Notes: generated from the letters alone by a model not told the origin. Counted from the first letter of the stretch, positions 8,234 to 16,213 are shown. The stretch is 64,000 nucleotides of DNA from an uncultured Porphyromonadaceae bacterium (GCA_946187345.1 CAMHQD010000009.1:1-64000), one strand, 5' to 3'. A program made the numbers and translations.

Positions 8234-8514
8234 AACGACTTGAACTGAAACGGCACAATGCCGACCACCAACGCTCCTACTCATTGGAGCGAGCGTACCT
8301 GCAAGGGTGGAACGATGCCGACGGCTCGCATTGGCGAGAACCGAGCGAGGAACCTGAAGACAATGCCGCGTGCCTTTGCCTGACCGACCGAGGCTATATC
8401 CCCGGCGTGTACTTGAAAGAATACCACTACTGGGAGGGATTTGGGCTGTGCTGGAACAAAGATGACCTCAAATGCTGGATGGCCATTCCACCCACAAACG
8501 TCAGTAAAAGTTAA
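8230..8514 (+). CDS. DUF551-like small phage protein
   Basis: The 94-residue product overlaps the DUF4406 stop by 4 bp (ATGA). A HWREPSEEPED segment, a beta-rich middle and a WMAIPP end resemble the DUF551 domain of phage proteins (W..P..P....WMPLP). Function is unknown. The ATG at 8173 would run deep into the upstream gene, so 8230 is chosen. Confidence 0.65.
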   Translation: MKRLELKRHNADHQRSYSLERAYLQGWNDADGSHWREPSEEPEDNAACLCLTDRGYIPGVYLKEYHYWEGFGLCWNKDDLKCWMAIPPTNVSKS

Positions 8515-8614
8515 GGTGCTAAAATGGTGGCCATTCTGTTTGCACAACTTGCTATTATACGCTAACTTTACAGTAACAAAAACTACAAGTCAAACCACTA
8601 AATAACTGAAAGTT
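8500..8614 (+). promoter_or_regulatory. repeated early promoter cassette, copy C
   Basis: The upstream element GTTAAGGTGCTAAAATGGTGG overlaps the previous stop codon. TTTG (8539-8542), 20 nt, then TAACTTTA (8563-8570) form the promoter. The leader CAAGTCAAACCA (8586-8597) and TAACTGAAAGTT lead into the ATG at 8615. Confidence 0.72.
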
Positions 8615-9175
8615 ATGAAAGCGACAGCAACCACCCCCAACACCTTACCGAGAGAGATTTATGATGAGTTGTACGATTACATCTGCGACAGCCTCGCCGA
8701 GCATGGCGAGTGCGACGAGGATGGGCGTTGCAAAGACTACTTCGAGTTTGAGAGCGAGGACGGCAAGTATTCTATCAGCGGCGAGGTTGAGGCTTACTTC
8801 GAGTATGAGGATGACAGTTTCAGCCACGAATTCGGCATTGAAGAATGCGGCCACTGGGAGTTTGACAAACTCGACAGCATCAGCGTCGATTACTGCGGCA
8901 CCCTTGACGATGATGACAACGAGATAGAGTTGCCATTCGACATGGAGATATTCAATCACCTGCACGACAAGACCACCATCAAGATTAACGGCATTACCAT
9001 CAACGCCGGTGACGAGATTGTGGTCAAGCCTCTATTCGGCAAGTGGCTGCTTGGCACTTTCAAGTATTATGACTCCATCGATGATGTCTATTACTACGAC
9101 GGCGATTGCTGGTCATACAGCCACAAGATACTACCGGCCACCGAGCAGAACCGCCAACTCATCGGAAAATATTAA
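8615..9175 (+). CDS. acidic hypothetical phage protein
   Basis: The 186-residue protein is strongly acidic (runs such as YDYICDSLAEHGECDEDGRC and FEYEDDSFSHEF) with a C-terminal beta-rich part (KTTIKINGITINAGDEIVVK). Acidic early phage proteins are often DNA mimics that block host nucleases, but nothing here proves that role. It has its own promoter cassette. Confidence 0.6.
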   Translation: MKATATTPNTLPREIYDELYDYICDSLAEHGECDEDGRCKDYFEFESEDGKYSISGEVEAYFEYEDDSFSHEFGIEECGHWEFDKLDSISVDYCGTLDDDDNEIELPFDMEIFNHLHDKTTIKINGITINAGDEIVVKPLFGKWLLGTFKYYDSIDDVYYYDGDCWSYSHKILPATEQNRQLIGKY

Positions 9176-9200
9176 GTCAAACCAATAACCGAGACTGAAA
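9176..9200 (+). promoter_or_regulatory. shared leader motif without promoter
   Basis: AAGTCAAACCAATAA followed by GACTGAAAATG repeats the leader motif of the promoter cassettes, but no TTTG/TAnnTTTG pair precedes it. It may be a translation-initiation or RNA-pairing element within the operon. Confidence 0.55.
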
Positions 9201-9572
9201 ATGCTTAACGGATTTGAAAAGCAGACAGAGCCCCTGAACGATTATGAGAGAAACGTCCTACTGCCTCTCATCGTTCAGGGGCTTCAAGTTCGGGTGGGCG
9301 AAAAACGGGCCATCACGAACAAGAAGATGACGGTTGCTTTGCGAAACAAAGGCTACGAAATCAGCGAGACCCGAGTGCGCAAGATTATCAACCATATCAG
9401 GAACCATGCCCTTGTGAAACGGCTTATCGCCACAAGCAAGGGCTACTACATCGCCAGCACCGTTGAGGAACTGGGCGAGTACATTGAGTGCGTGATTGGG
9501 CGTGAGTGTGCCATCCGCGCCATGCGTGAGAGTATGGAGAGACAACTCGCCGAATGGAAAGGAGGGATTTGA
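9201..9572 (+). CDS. winged-helix DNA-binding-like protein
   Basis: The 123-residue protein has a predicted HTH/winged-helix core: NKKMTVALRNKGYEISETRV then RKIINHIRNHALVKRLIATS with a YYIAST wing. Similar proteins appear in early regions of Bacteroides phages. Whether it regulates or takes part in replication is unknown. It is preceded by the shared leader motif. Confidence 0.65.
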   Translation: MLNGFEKQTEPLNDYERNVLLPLIVQGLQVRVGEKRAITNKKMTVALRNKGYEISETRVRKIINHIRNHALVKRLIATSKGYYIASTVEELGEYIECVIGRECAIRAMRESMERQLAEWKGGI

Positions 9573-9575
9573 GCG

Positions 9576-9935
9576 ATGGATTTTGATTTTTATGATACGG
9601 AAGCTGCGCACTTGGCAGAGATTTATGATGGTGATGATGCCTATTTTGAGGAGTATTCCACTTACGAAAAGCGTGAATATATCGCAGATAAAGAAAACAG
9701 GTTTAATCGTCAGGATGTTGGCAAATATGTAGTAGTACAAACACCAAGAAAAAACAAAAAGGTTATGCGTAGGTTATACTTGGTTGACCGAAACAAGACA
9801 AAGAGATTTTGGTGGTCGCATGATGCTCTTTATGCAATGGTGTTCAATGATAAATCAGCAGCAGAGCTTCAAGCGAAGAGATATAAGTATAACAACACAA
9901 GGGTTGTCGAAATAAAATCATATATGACATCATGA
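9576..9935 (+). CDS. hypothetical phage protein
   Basis: The 119-residue protein has an acidic N-terminus (MDFDFYDTEAAHLAEIYDGD) and a basic, Lys-rich C-terminal half with VVQTPRKNKKVMRRLYLVDR. No family is recognised. Its DNA is more A/T-rich than its neighbours, suggesting a separate origin. It overlaps the next gene by 4 bp. Confidence 0.55.
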   Translation: MDFDFYDTEAAHLAEIYDGDDAYFEEYSTYEKREYIADKENRFNRQDVGKYVVVQTPRKNKKVMRRLYLVDRNKTKRFWWSHDALYAMVFNDKSAAELQAKRYKYNNTRVVEIKSYMTS

Positions 9936-10117
9936 AAAGTATGTACACAAATAGTACGATAATCGGTCGCAAGTGCAGGACATGTGTCTACTATGACCAC
10001 CATAATCTTTATGGTAAAGGCATTGGCTGGTGCTATTGGCTCGGGAAGAAACGCTTCGGCAATCAAGATGAATGTGAAGATGGGTACAAACTAAAAGAAA
10101 GAGGAGGAAAGCAATGA
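9932..10117 (+). CDS. small Cys-containing phage protein
   Basis: The 61-residue protein has CRTCVYYDHHN, GWCYWLG and DECEDGYK, four Cys spaced like a small metal-binding domain. It overlaps both neighbours by 4 bp, so it is translationally coupled to the C5-methyltransferase gene. Confidence 0.6.
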   Translation: MKSMYTNSTIIGRKCRTCVYYDHHNLYGKGIGWCYWLGKKRFGNQDECEDGYKLKERGGKQ

Positions 10118-11721
10118 TAAAGTTACTCTATATTGACCTCTTTTGCGGGGCAGGAGGCACATCTACTGGTGTAGAACACGCCACCATAGACGGAGAGAAA
10201 TGCGCCAAGGTGATTGCGTGTGTCAATCATGATGCTAATGCAATTGCCTCACACGCGGCCAACCACCCCGATGCGCTCCACTTCACCGAGGACATACGCA
10301 CATTGGAATTGTCACCGCTTGTTAACCAAGTCGAACGTATGCGAGGACACTATCCTGATGCGCGTCTGGTACTATGGGCTTCGCTGGAATGTACAAATTT
10401 CAGCAAAGCAAAGGGAGGGATGCCTCGTGACGCTGACAGCCGCACACTTGCGGAACATCTGTTTCGATATATCGAGGCTCTGCGTCCCGACCACATTCAG
10501 ATTGAGAATGTGGAAGAATTTATGTCATGGGGCGACTTGAACGAGAATGGCAAGCCAATCAGTCGTGACAAAGGCAGACTATATCTCAAATGGGTGAATA
10601 AAGTCAAGTCCTACGGCTATGATTTCGATTGGCGCATCCTCAACGCTGCCGACTTCGGCGCATACACCTCCAGAAAACGCTATTTCGGACAATTCGCCAT
10701 AAAGGGCTTGCCTATCGTATTTCCTGAGGCGACACACTCGAAGTGTCCGGAAAAGGACGAGAATAATCTGTTCCCAGACCACTCACTACAACAATGGAAG
10801 CCTGTTCGCGAAGTACTCAACCTCGACGACGAGGGAGAAAGCATCTTCACTCGCAAAAAGCCACTCGTTGAGAAAACACTGCAGCGCATCTATGCCGGAC
10901 TAATCAAGTTCGTGGCTGGTGGTAAAGATACGTTCATGGTGAAATGGAATAGCGTCAACGGTAAGACTGGTAAGTATGTGCCACCGAGCATTGACGAACC
11001 GAGCCCTACCGTTGCGACACAGAACCGCCTCGGTGTGGCAAAGGCGTACTTCCTCTCCAAGCAGTTCTCGGGAGACCCTGCCGGAAAGAACATCAGCATT
11101 GAAGAACCTGCAGGCACACTGACCTGTATAGACCATCATGCTCTCGTTGATACGGAATTTCTCACTGCCTTTTTTGGTAACGGCTTTAATACTTCCATAG
11201 AGGCTCCTGCGCCAACACTAAAATGTAAAGAGCACCTGGGATTGGTAACAAGCCAATTCTTGGCCAACGAGTATAGCGGTGGCGGTCAGATCTCCAGCAT
11301 TGAACAGCCAAACCCCGCCGTGCTCACTACGCCCAAGCAGAAGATTGTGTCGGCGCAATACCTCATGAACCCATATTCATTCAAGAGTGATGGCTGCAGC
11401 ATCGACAAACCTTGCTTCACTCTGATTGCCAGGATGGATAAGATGCCGCCGTATCTTGTCAGCACAAACGAGGGGCTTGCCATTGAGGTTTACGAGACTG
11501 ACAGCCCCATGACCAGGCGCATAAAAGAGTTTATGGCCCTTTACTGCATCGCTGACATTCGTATGCGTATGCTCCGTATTCCCGAACTCAAACGCATCAT
11601 GGGATTTCCAAGCGACTACACCCTCATCGGTACTCAGGCAGAACAAAAGAAATACATCGGCAACGCCGTCGAGGTCAACATGGCACGTGTTCTTTGCGAG
11701 GCATTGTGCAAATGTAAGTAA
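10114..11721 (+). CDS. DNA (cytosine-5) methyltransferase with internal repeats
   Basis: The 535-residue protein has motif I DLFCGAGGTSTG (8-19), a motif IV-type ECTNFS with the putative catalytic Cys93 (usual form is PPC), motif VI IENVEEF, motif VIII TSRKRYFGQF and motif X YIGNAVEVNMARVL. Between VIII and IX/X lie four related segments built on S-I-(E/D)-x-P-x-x-T (around 11000-11440), each followed by a YF/FL-rich stretch; they occupy the place of a target-recognition region. It should methylate cytosines in phage DNA and could feed a TET-type modification pathway with the glycosyltransferase at 6488. Confidence 0.9.
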   Translation: MIKLLYIDLFCGAGGTSTGVEHATIDGEKCAKVIACVNHDANAIASHAANHPDALHFTEDIRTLELSPLVNQVERMRGHYPDARLVLWASLECTNFSKAKGGMPRDADSRTLAEHLFRYIEALRPDHIQIENVEEFMSWGDLNENGKPISRDKGRLYLKWVNKVKSYGYDFDWRILNAADFGAYTSRKRYFGQFAIKGLPIVFPEATHSKCPEKDENNLFPDHSLQQWKPVREVLNLDDEGESIFTRKKPLVEKTLQRIYAGLIKFVAGGKDTFMVKWNSVNGKTGKYVPPSIDEPSPTVATQNRLGVAKAYFLSKQFSGDPAGKNISIEEPAGTLTCIDHHALVDTEFLTAFFGNGFNTSIEAPAPTLKCKEHLGLVTSQFLANEYSGGGQISSIEQPNPAVLTTPKQKIVSAQYLMNPYSFKSDGCSIDKPCFTLIARMDKMPPYLVSTNEGLAIEVYETDSPMTRRIKEFMALYCIADIRMRMLRIPELKRIMGFPSDYTLIGTQAEQKKYIGNAVEVNMARVLCEALCKCK

Positions 11722-11831
11722 GAGTTAAGGCGCTAAAAAGGTGGTCATTCTGTTGCCTGTAATCCGCTCAAAATGACTACCTTTATAGTAGATAATTCAA
11801 TAAGTCAAACCAATAAAAAAACTGATAAGTT
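11714..11831 (+). promoter_or_regulatory. repeated early promoter cassette, copy D
   Basis: The upstream element GTTAAGGCGCTAAAAAGGTGG overlaps the end of the methyltransferase gene. CTGTTGCCTGTAATCCGC matches copy B. TACCTTTA (11778-11785) is the -7-like box. AAGTCAAACCAATAA and ACTGATAAGTT lead to the ATG at 11832. Confidence 0.68.
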
Positions 11832-12065
11832 ATGAAGTTTGAAGTATCAAGAACAAGCAATTTTCACAATGGCGATAAGCCATGTGAAAATGCGACTATT
11901 CTCTGTAAAAACGAATGGGAAGAGACTCTTTGGCAAATCGAGATTAACAGCCTCGAGGAACTGTGCGAGTTCATCAACGAGAATGGCAGTATCGTCTTGT
12001 CGCCCCGACACAGCAGCGCTGGCGACCTGTATGAGATTGAGATTTACGACGATTACCGTGAGTAA
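11832..12065 (+). CDS. small hypothetical phage protein
   Basis: This 77-residue protein follows a promoter cassette directly and begins an operon of small genes reaching the terminase region. Its middle (WEETLWQIEINSLEELCEFI) suggests an alpha/beta fold. No family is recognised. Confidence 0.6.
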   Translation: MKFEVSRTSNFHNGDKPCENATILCKNEWEETLWQIEINSLEELCEFINENGSIVLSPRHSSAGDLYEIEIYDDYRE

Positions 12066-12067
12066 CT

Positions 12068-12307
12068 ATGACAGAGCTTGAATTACAGGAGCGTTTCTGC
12101 GCAAACTGCGAGAACCCCGACTGCATGAGGTGTGCGGCTTTCGCCGCTCACTACGAGAGTGAGAACGGCGGCGATGAAATCGACCCTGCTGCTTGCGACT
12201 ACTACGAAGATGATGACATCGAAGTGCCGTCGCTCACCGACAGAGAGAAATATGATTTGCAGTGCGAAATCAATGAGACCGCTGCGGACGTTTATATGAA
12301 CTTCTAA
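12068..12307 (+). CDS. small Cys-rich acidic protein
   Basis: The 79-residue protein starts with FCANCENPDCMRC, a likely zinc-binding Cys cluster, followed by an acidic tail. It sits 2 bp after the previous gene. Function is unknown. Confidence 0.6.
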   Translation: MTELELQERFCANCENPDCMRCAAFAAHYESENGGDEIDPAACDYYEDDDIEVPSLTDREKYDLQCEINETAADVYMNF

Positions 12308-12317
12308 ATTTGACACG

Positions 12318-12575
12318 ATGACTAAAGCACAAGAGAACAAAGCAAAAGCTTTCATTGATTATTCAGCCAGACAGGACACCACTGGCGAAATGTGTAAAGG
12401 GTTTTCTGCCGGATGGGATGCGGCTCACTTGGCAACAGTCAATAGTGCGTGTGAGTCTTTCCGAACCTCAATGCAACAGGCTGCAAACCTGTTAAACCAC
12501 ATCAAGCGTGGTGCTGGCGAGATTATTGACATTGAAAAGTCCGTCGAGGCTTTCCGCAAATCTCTGATGCCATGA
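12318..12575 (+). CDS. small hypothetical phage protein
   Basis: The 85-residue product is helical, with FSAGWDAAHLA near residue 30, a pattern seen in many small phage proteins, and a coiled C-terminus. It overlaps the next start by 4 bp. Confidence 0.55.
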   Translation: MTKAQENKAKAFIDYSARQDTTGEMCKGFSAGWDAAHLATVNSACESFRTSMQQAANLLNHIKRGAGEIIDIEKSVEAFRKSLMP

Positions 12576-12856
12576 GAGCGTGGATTGACAATCAAAAGGG
12601 AATAGGCTATGTGGTCATGTGGACGGAGGGATACAACCACATGCCGATACGCTGTTTCGGGCAAAACCAATCGGCTGCGATGGAGTTCCGCAACTGGCTC
12701 AACAACTGCACCGATGAGAGACTGCCACGATGGATTAAGACCTACGCATCCACCTATGAACCAACAGTCAAATACACCTACCCTGAGTTTAATGACAATA
12801 ACCGTCCGACACTACGCCGGCAAAAAACTAACGAATATGACCAACATCGAACATGA
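12572..12856 (+). CDS. small hypothetical phage protein
   Basis: The 94-residue basic protein (WIDNQKGIGYVVMWTEGY at the N-terminus) is coupled to the upstream gene by an ATGA overlap and overlaps the next gene by 20 bp. No family is recognised. Confidence 0.5.
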   Translation: MRAWIDNQKGIGYVVMWTEGYNHMPIRCFGQNQSAAMEFRNWLNNCTDERLPRWIKTYASTYEPTVKYTYPEFNDNNRPTLRRQKTNEYDQHRT

Positions 12857-13253
12857 AACGCTTGCCATGCTCAAGCAAGCGGCAAAGACCTACATCGCCC
12901 AATCGGAGCGAGAGGAAGAAAGAGCGAACCGCAGTGAACTGCGCGACATTGGACGCGCTTCTGTAGAGAAACGCATGGCGGAAATTTGCGAGGCAGTGTC
13001 CGCAACGAGAAAAGTACCCGAGGAAGTCGTATGGGAACATCGCCGCTATGAGATTGCAAGAGCGGTGCTGCCTACGATGATCGAGAATTATGAATGCTTC
13101 CGTCATTGGGATTGGTGCAAAGTCAACGCACCCGCAGCAGCGATTGAGATTGCCGACGAACTCATCAAGCAACTGCGTGGCGGTGGCAGTTCGGAAATCC
13201 CGAACAACCAATCCGACACCCGAGGCTACGACAAGGAGGGAGGTGAGCGATGA
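12837..13253 (+). CDS. hypothetical helical phage protein
   Basis: The 138-residue product begins MTNIEHETLAMLKQAAKTYI and is largely charged helix, then has a Trp-rich patch (HWDWCKVN). ATG 12837 is chosen because the longer frame back to 12609 only covers the upstream gene. It overlaps the acetyltransferase gene by 4 bp. Function is unknown. Confidence 0.55.
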   Translation: MTNIEHETLAMLKQAAKTYIAQSEREEERANRSELRDIGRASVEKRMAEICEAVSATRKVPEEVVWEHRRYEIARAVLPTMIENYECFRHWDWCKVNAPAAAIEIADELIKQLRGGGSSEIPNNQSDTRGYDKEGGER

Positions 13254-13630
13254 TAACACTTTCACAGTTCACTACGAAGTGGAAAGACAACGACCGTGAT
13301 ACCATAGTAGTCATTTATGACGGACAAATCGTCGGCACAGTGCTTGTTGATTACGGAGGCAAGGAAAAGAGAGAGGCATTACTGTGGAACCTGCAAGTAA
13401 GCGAAAAACACCGGCATCAAGGAATTGGCAAGAGCCTCTTCAATGCAGCCGTCAACAATGCGAGGGCGCGCCGGTGCTTTGAGATAACGCTTGAATGGAG
13501 CGCCTACGATACTGACGGCTGGACGCTTGACTGGTACAAACGCAAAGGATTTAATGTTAGTGGCGGCTATCGTGAGGCCACGGTCAAACTAACTAAACGA
13601 CTAAATGCGAAAGGAGGCTGGAATGACTGA
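13250..13630 (+). CDS. GNAT-family N-acetyltransferase
   Basis: The 126-residue protein has the acetyl-CoA-binding signature RHQGIG (55-60) in SEKHRHQGIGKSLF and the C-terminal WYKRKGF element, both typical of GNAT enzymes. The substrate cannot be told. Phage GNATs can modify host proteins or DNA-related substrates. It is coupled to genes on both sides. Confidence 0.85.
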   Translation: MITLSQFTTKWKDNDRDTIVVIYDGQIVGTVLVDYGGKEKREALLWNLQVSEKHRHQGIGKSLFNAAVNNARARRCFEITLEWSAYDTDGWTLDWYKRKGFNVSGGYREATVKLTKRLNAKGGWND

Positions 13631-13742
13631 TGAGATAATCATGCTCTTTGAGCAAGGATGGAACATTGAAGACATTGCAGATGAGCTTGGCGTGTGTGAC
13701 ACCTATGTTAGTGATGTCCTGGAGGAGGCTGGAGTACTATGA
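13623..13742 (+). CDS. 39-residue HTH mini-protein
   Basis: A short frame starts 8 bp inside the acetyltransferase gene and overlaps the next start by 4 bp. The product (MTDEIIMLFEQGWNIEDIAD, then ELGVCDTYVSDVLEEAGVL) reads as one helix-turn-helix unit similar to Trp-repressor/sigma-type HTHs. Tight coupling on both sides supports translation. It could bind DNA only as an oligomer. Confidence 0.55.
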   Translation: MTDEIIMLFEQGWNIEDIADELGVCDTYVSDVLEEAGVL

Positions 13743-13999
13743 GCTGGGCTGAGGAGCAAGACTGGTTTGGCATGGAGGACGCTTTGGCGTTGAGAGGCTT
13801 CGATGACCCGGAAGATGCCATCGAACAAGGCTACTGGATACAGAGCGACTGGGAGCCCATCGCGCTGACCGCGATGACCTACCGCCACCTGTGTAACTGT
13901 ATCAACATGATTGAGAGCGGCAGGCTCAACCGACCGTGGGCGCTGCCATACCTCAAAGCGGAACAACAAAAAAGACTGAAGCTATGTTCAAGCAAGTAA
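13739..13999 (+). CDS. small hypothetical phage protein
   Basis: The 86-residue acidic protein (MSWAEEQDWFGMEDALALRG) has a central helix MTYRHLCNCINMIESG and a basic end. It overlaps both neighbours. No family is recognised. Confidence 0.55.
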   Translation: MSWAEEQDWFGMEDALALRGFDDPEDAIEQGYWIQSDWEPIALTAMTYRHLCNCINMIESGRLNRPWALPYLKAEQQKRLKLCSSK

Positions 14000-14205
14000 A
14001 GATGTGGCAAGTCCAGTGTGACCGTTGCGGCCGTGGCTGCATCGATGACTATATGGGCATTGTCGCATGGACTGACAAAGACAGCGCGGAGCAAGTCGCC
14101 CTCGACAGCGAATGGCGCAAAATCGACGGCAAGCTCTATTGTCCGGACTGTTACGAGATTGACGATGACACGGACGAGTACCGACCAAAACCGCCGATAC
14201 GATGA
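13984..14205 (+). CDS. small zinc-ribbon-like protein
   Basis: The 73-residue product has CDRCGRGC near the N-terminus and YCPDCYEIDD near the C-terminus, two CxxC knuckles that fit a zinc ribbon. Start 13984 gives MFKQVKMWQVQCDRCG; the longer frame covers only the upstream gene. Function is unknown. Confidence 0.65.
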   Translation: MFKQVKMWQVQCDRCGRGCIDDYMGIVAWTDKDSAEQVALDSEWRKIDGKLYCPDCYEIDDDTDEYRPKPPIR

Positions 14206-14498
14206 GCGAACTGAATGATAAAGTCATCGGTGAAGTCGCCATGCACTACATGACAGTGCCAGATGACTTACACCGACCGACGAGAGAACGGCACGTTGCA
14301 GATGCACGCGCCGTTGTTTTTTACCTGTTGCACCGCCGCATGGGGATGAGCAGCACGCAAGTTGGCAAACTATTCAACCGCAACCACGCCACGGTACTTG
14401 CCGCCGTGCGACGCTGCGAGGAATGGCTGACCATGCCGATGCTCAACCCCAAAGCGGTGAACCTGATAAGATACATAGTAAACGAGTACAACCTATGA
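14202..14498 (+). CDS. DnaA domain IV-like HTH protein
   Basis: The 98-residue protein resembles the DnaA-box-binding domain IV: ARAVVFYLLHRRMGMSSTQV, then GKLFNRNHATVLAAVRRC, where NHATV corresponds to the DHSTV signature. The AAA+ part of DnaA is absent. It may bind DnaA boxes on host or phage DNA, either to start phage replication or to titrate host initiation. A remote analogue lies at 63603 in the second element. Confidence 0.75.
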   Translation: MSELNDKVIGEVAMHYMTVPDDLHRPTRERHVADARAVVFYLLHRRMGMSSTQVGKLFNRNHATVLAAVRRCEEWLTMPMLNPKAVNLIRYIVNEYNL

Positions 14499-15181
14499 AC
14501 GAGCAATTACAACGCAAAGTGGAGCAGTCCGTCAAGTTTCTGCAATCCGCCTGCAGAGGCAAACAAGTCGAGTTGTGCTATTCAGGCGGCAAAGATAGCG
14601 ACGTGATACTTGAGCTGGCAAAGATGGCTGGCATTGATTTCGTACCTATCTACAAAGATACGACCATTGACCCACCAGGCACAAAAGCGCATTGCCGTGA
14701 GAAAGGCGTGGAGATACGCAAACCGCCAGTGACATTCATGCAGTGCATCGAGCGTAGCGGTTTCCCATCTCGTTTTCGCCGGCACTGTTGCGACCACCTG
14801 AAAGAGTACAAAATCATGGACCATGCCATTCAGGGCATACGCCGCAGCGAGAGCACTGCCCGCGCCGCACGTTACACAGAGCCGACCATGTGCCGTTTCT
14901 ATGGCTCAAAGAAAAACCACGTCGAAGTATTCATGCCGATCCTGGAATGGAGTGCCGATGACGTGGCAGACTTCATTACCGAGTACAACGTCAAGTGCCA
15001 CCCCCTCTACTATGACGATGACGGCACGTTCCACGTTGAGCGACGACTGGGCTGCCTATGTTGCCCGCTGGCAAGCAGAAAGAAACGCATTGAAGAGTTC
15101 AAAAAGTACCCTAATATGTTGAAATACTACATTTTAGGGGGGGTAAATTCTTTGCGAAACACCCGAATAGCAAGATTTTGA
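14495..15181 (+). CDS. PAPS-reductase-family (IbrA-like) protein, frame broken near the C-terminus
   Basis: The 228-residue frame has the PP-loop SGGKDS (30-35), CREKGVEIRKPP, RRHCCDHLKEYK and the Cys-rich RRLGCLCCPLASRKKRIEEF, typical of the PAPS reductase/IbrA family. PP-loop enzymes activate a substrate with ATP; the phage function is unknown. The last residues (from VNSLRNTRIARF) are out of family. A -1 shift at a run of seven G (15137-15143) restores a C-terminus of the expected kind in the next frame up to 15324. An IbrB-like partner is encoded at 5863. Start 14495 overlaps the upstream stop. Confidence 0.78.
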   Translation: MNEQLQRKVEQSVKFLQSACRGKQVELCYSGGKDSDVILELAKMAGIDFVPIYKDTTIDPPGTKAHCREKGVEIRKPPVTFMQCIERSGFPSRFRRHCCDHLKEYKIMDHAIQGIRRSESTARAARYTEPTMCRFYGSKKNHVEVFMPILEWSADDVADFITEYNVKCHPLYYDDDGTFHVERRLGCLCCPLASRKKRIEEFKKYPNMLKYYILGGVNSLRNTRIARF

Positions 15182-15324
15182 CCTACTTCAATGACCCTTA
15201 CGAGTGGCTGTTGTTCACGCTCACCTGCGACAAACTGCAAGAGTTTGACTACAAGTTTGGAGTGCATGGTGCGCGTGCCGACTGCAAGTCCATTCTTGAA
15301 CGAATGTTTAACACCAAACTATAA
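15137..15324 (+). other. displaced C-terminal part of the PAPS-reductase-like gene
   Basis: In the -1 frame, from the G7 run, the sequence encodes GGGKFFAKHPNSKILTYF and continues to a stop at 15322-15324, followed by the next gene 4 bp later. This gives a natural gene length and spacing, so it is read as the true end of the upstream protein, reached by frameshifting, or separated by a one-base loss. Confidence 0.7.
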
Positions 15325-15328
15325 CGAC

Positions 15329-15685
15329 ATGACAATAGAACTATCAGGACTTTATGGATGGGTTGTACTCGCCTTGTGTGCCATCGCCCTCATTGCCGGG
15401 CTGGTGGCAATCATCGTCAATCTGTTTTTGCACATCGAGCGACAGAGCAAGCGTCGCAAGATACTGGGCAAGGGAGAGCAGATAACCGCCGACGCTGACG
15501 CGAAACTCGTTTACCTGCTCGAAGATGTCTTTTCGGTTGACGTTGCCGCCGAGCTGGAGCAGGCAATCGTTGACCCTTTCACCTCTTACGAGTGCATGGA
15601 ACTAATCTACGAGAACATCAAATTCAAAATGAACAATGAACGAGAGAAACAAACCGACCAGCGAAACGCTGAACGCGATGCGTGA
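15329..15685 (+). CDS. small single-pass membrane protein
   Basis: The 118-residue protein has an N-terminal membrane segment (YGWVVLALCAIALIAGLVAI) followed by a basic stop-transfer RQSKRRKILG and a soluble acidic domain. The topology suggests N-out, C-in. ATG 15329 is 4 bp after the displaced PAPS-reductase end. Function is unknown; superinfection exclusion is only one option. Confidence 0.6.
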   Translation: MTIELSGLYGWVVLALCAIALIAGLVAIIVNLFLHIERQSKRRKILGKGEQITADADAKLVYLLEDVFSVDVAAELEQAIVDPFTSYECMELIYENIKFKMNNEREKQTDQRNAERDA

Positions 15686-16193
15686 TGAGGCGTACAGCCA
15701 TGCCGTCGCCGCAGGATTTCATGCAGACGGCCACACGCAAGACCACTATTTTTGCCTCGTCATCACCGAACTCATGGAGGCTGTCGAGGCTGACCGCAAA
15801 GATAGACGCTGTACATTCAACCTGGACCAAATCTACGATGTGGAGGATGATGCAGCGTTTTACACCATTTTCCAAGCGAAAGTAAAGGACACCGTAGAGG
15901 ACGAACTCGCCGACACGGCCATCCGACTGCTTGACTATGCCGGGTATGTCGGAACGAGAATAGACACGCTCGGCTCGAAAGTTTACACCGAGCGTCCATT
16001 TACCGATATGGCATACGCCGTGGCTAACATTCTATTCAGCATTGACGATGTACCCATCGACACTGTTATAACTGTCGCCATTGGCGCACTATTCCAATGG
16101 GCAGACCGCCTCGACTTCGACCTGACCAAGCACATCGAGATGAAGATGCGCTACAACCGCAACCGCCCACGGCTGCACGGAAAGAAATACTAA
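15636..16193 (+). CDS. MazG-like nucleotide pyrophosphohydrolase
   Basis: The 185-residue protein has the metal-binding all-alpha NTP pyrophosphatase pattern: VITELMEAVEADRK (ExxE), then VEDELADTAIRLLDYAG (ExxD), ending in KMRYNRNRPRLHGKKY, a common MazG-like tail. Enzymes of this type hydrolyse dNTPs or (p)ppGpp-related nucleotides; phage copies are proposed to adjust nucleotide pools. It starts inside the membrane-protein gene. Confidence 0.8.
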   Translation: MNERNKPTSETLNAMRDEAYSHAVAAGFHADGHTQDHYFCLVITELMEAVEADRKDRRCTFNLDQIYDVEDDAAFYTIFQAKVKDTVEDELADTAIRLLDYAGYVGTRIDTLGSKVYTERPFTDMAYAVANILFSIDDVPIDTVITVAIGALFQWADRLDFDLTKHIEMKMRYNRNRPRLHGKKY

Positions 16194-16213
16194 CCAATCA
16201 AAATAACATCAAC

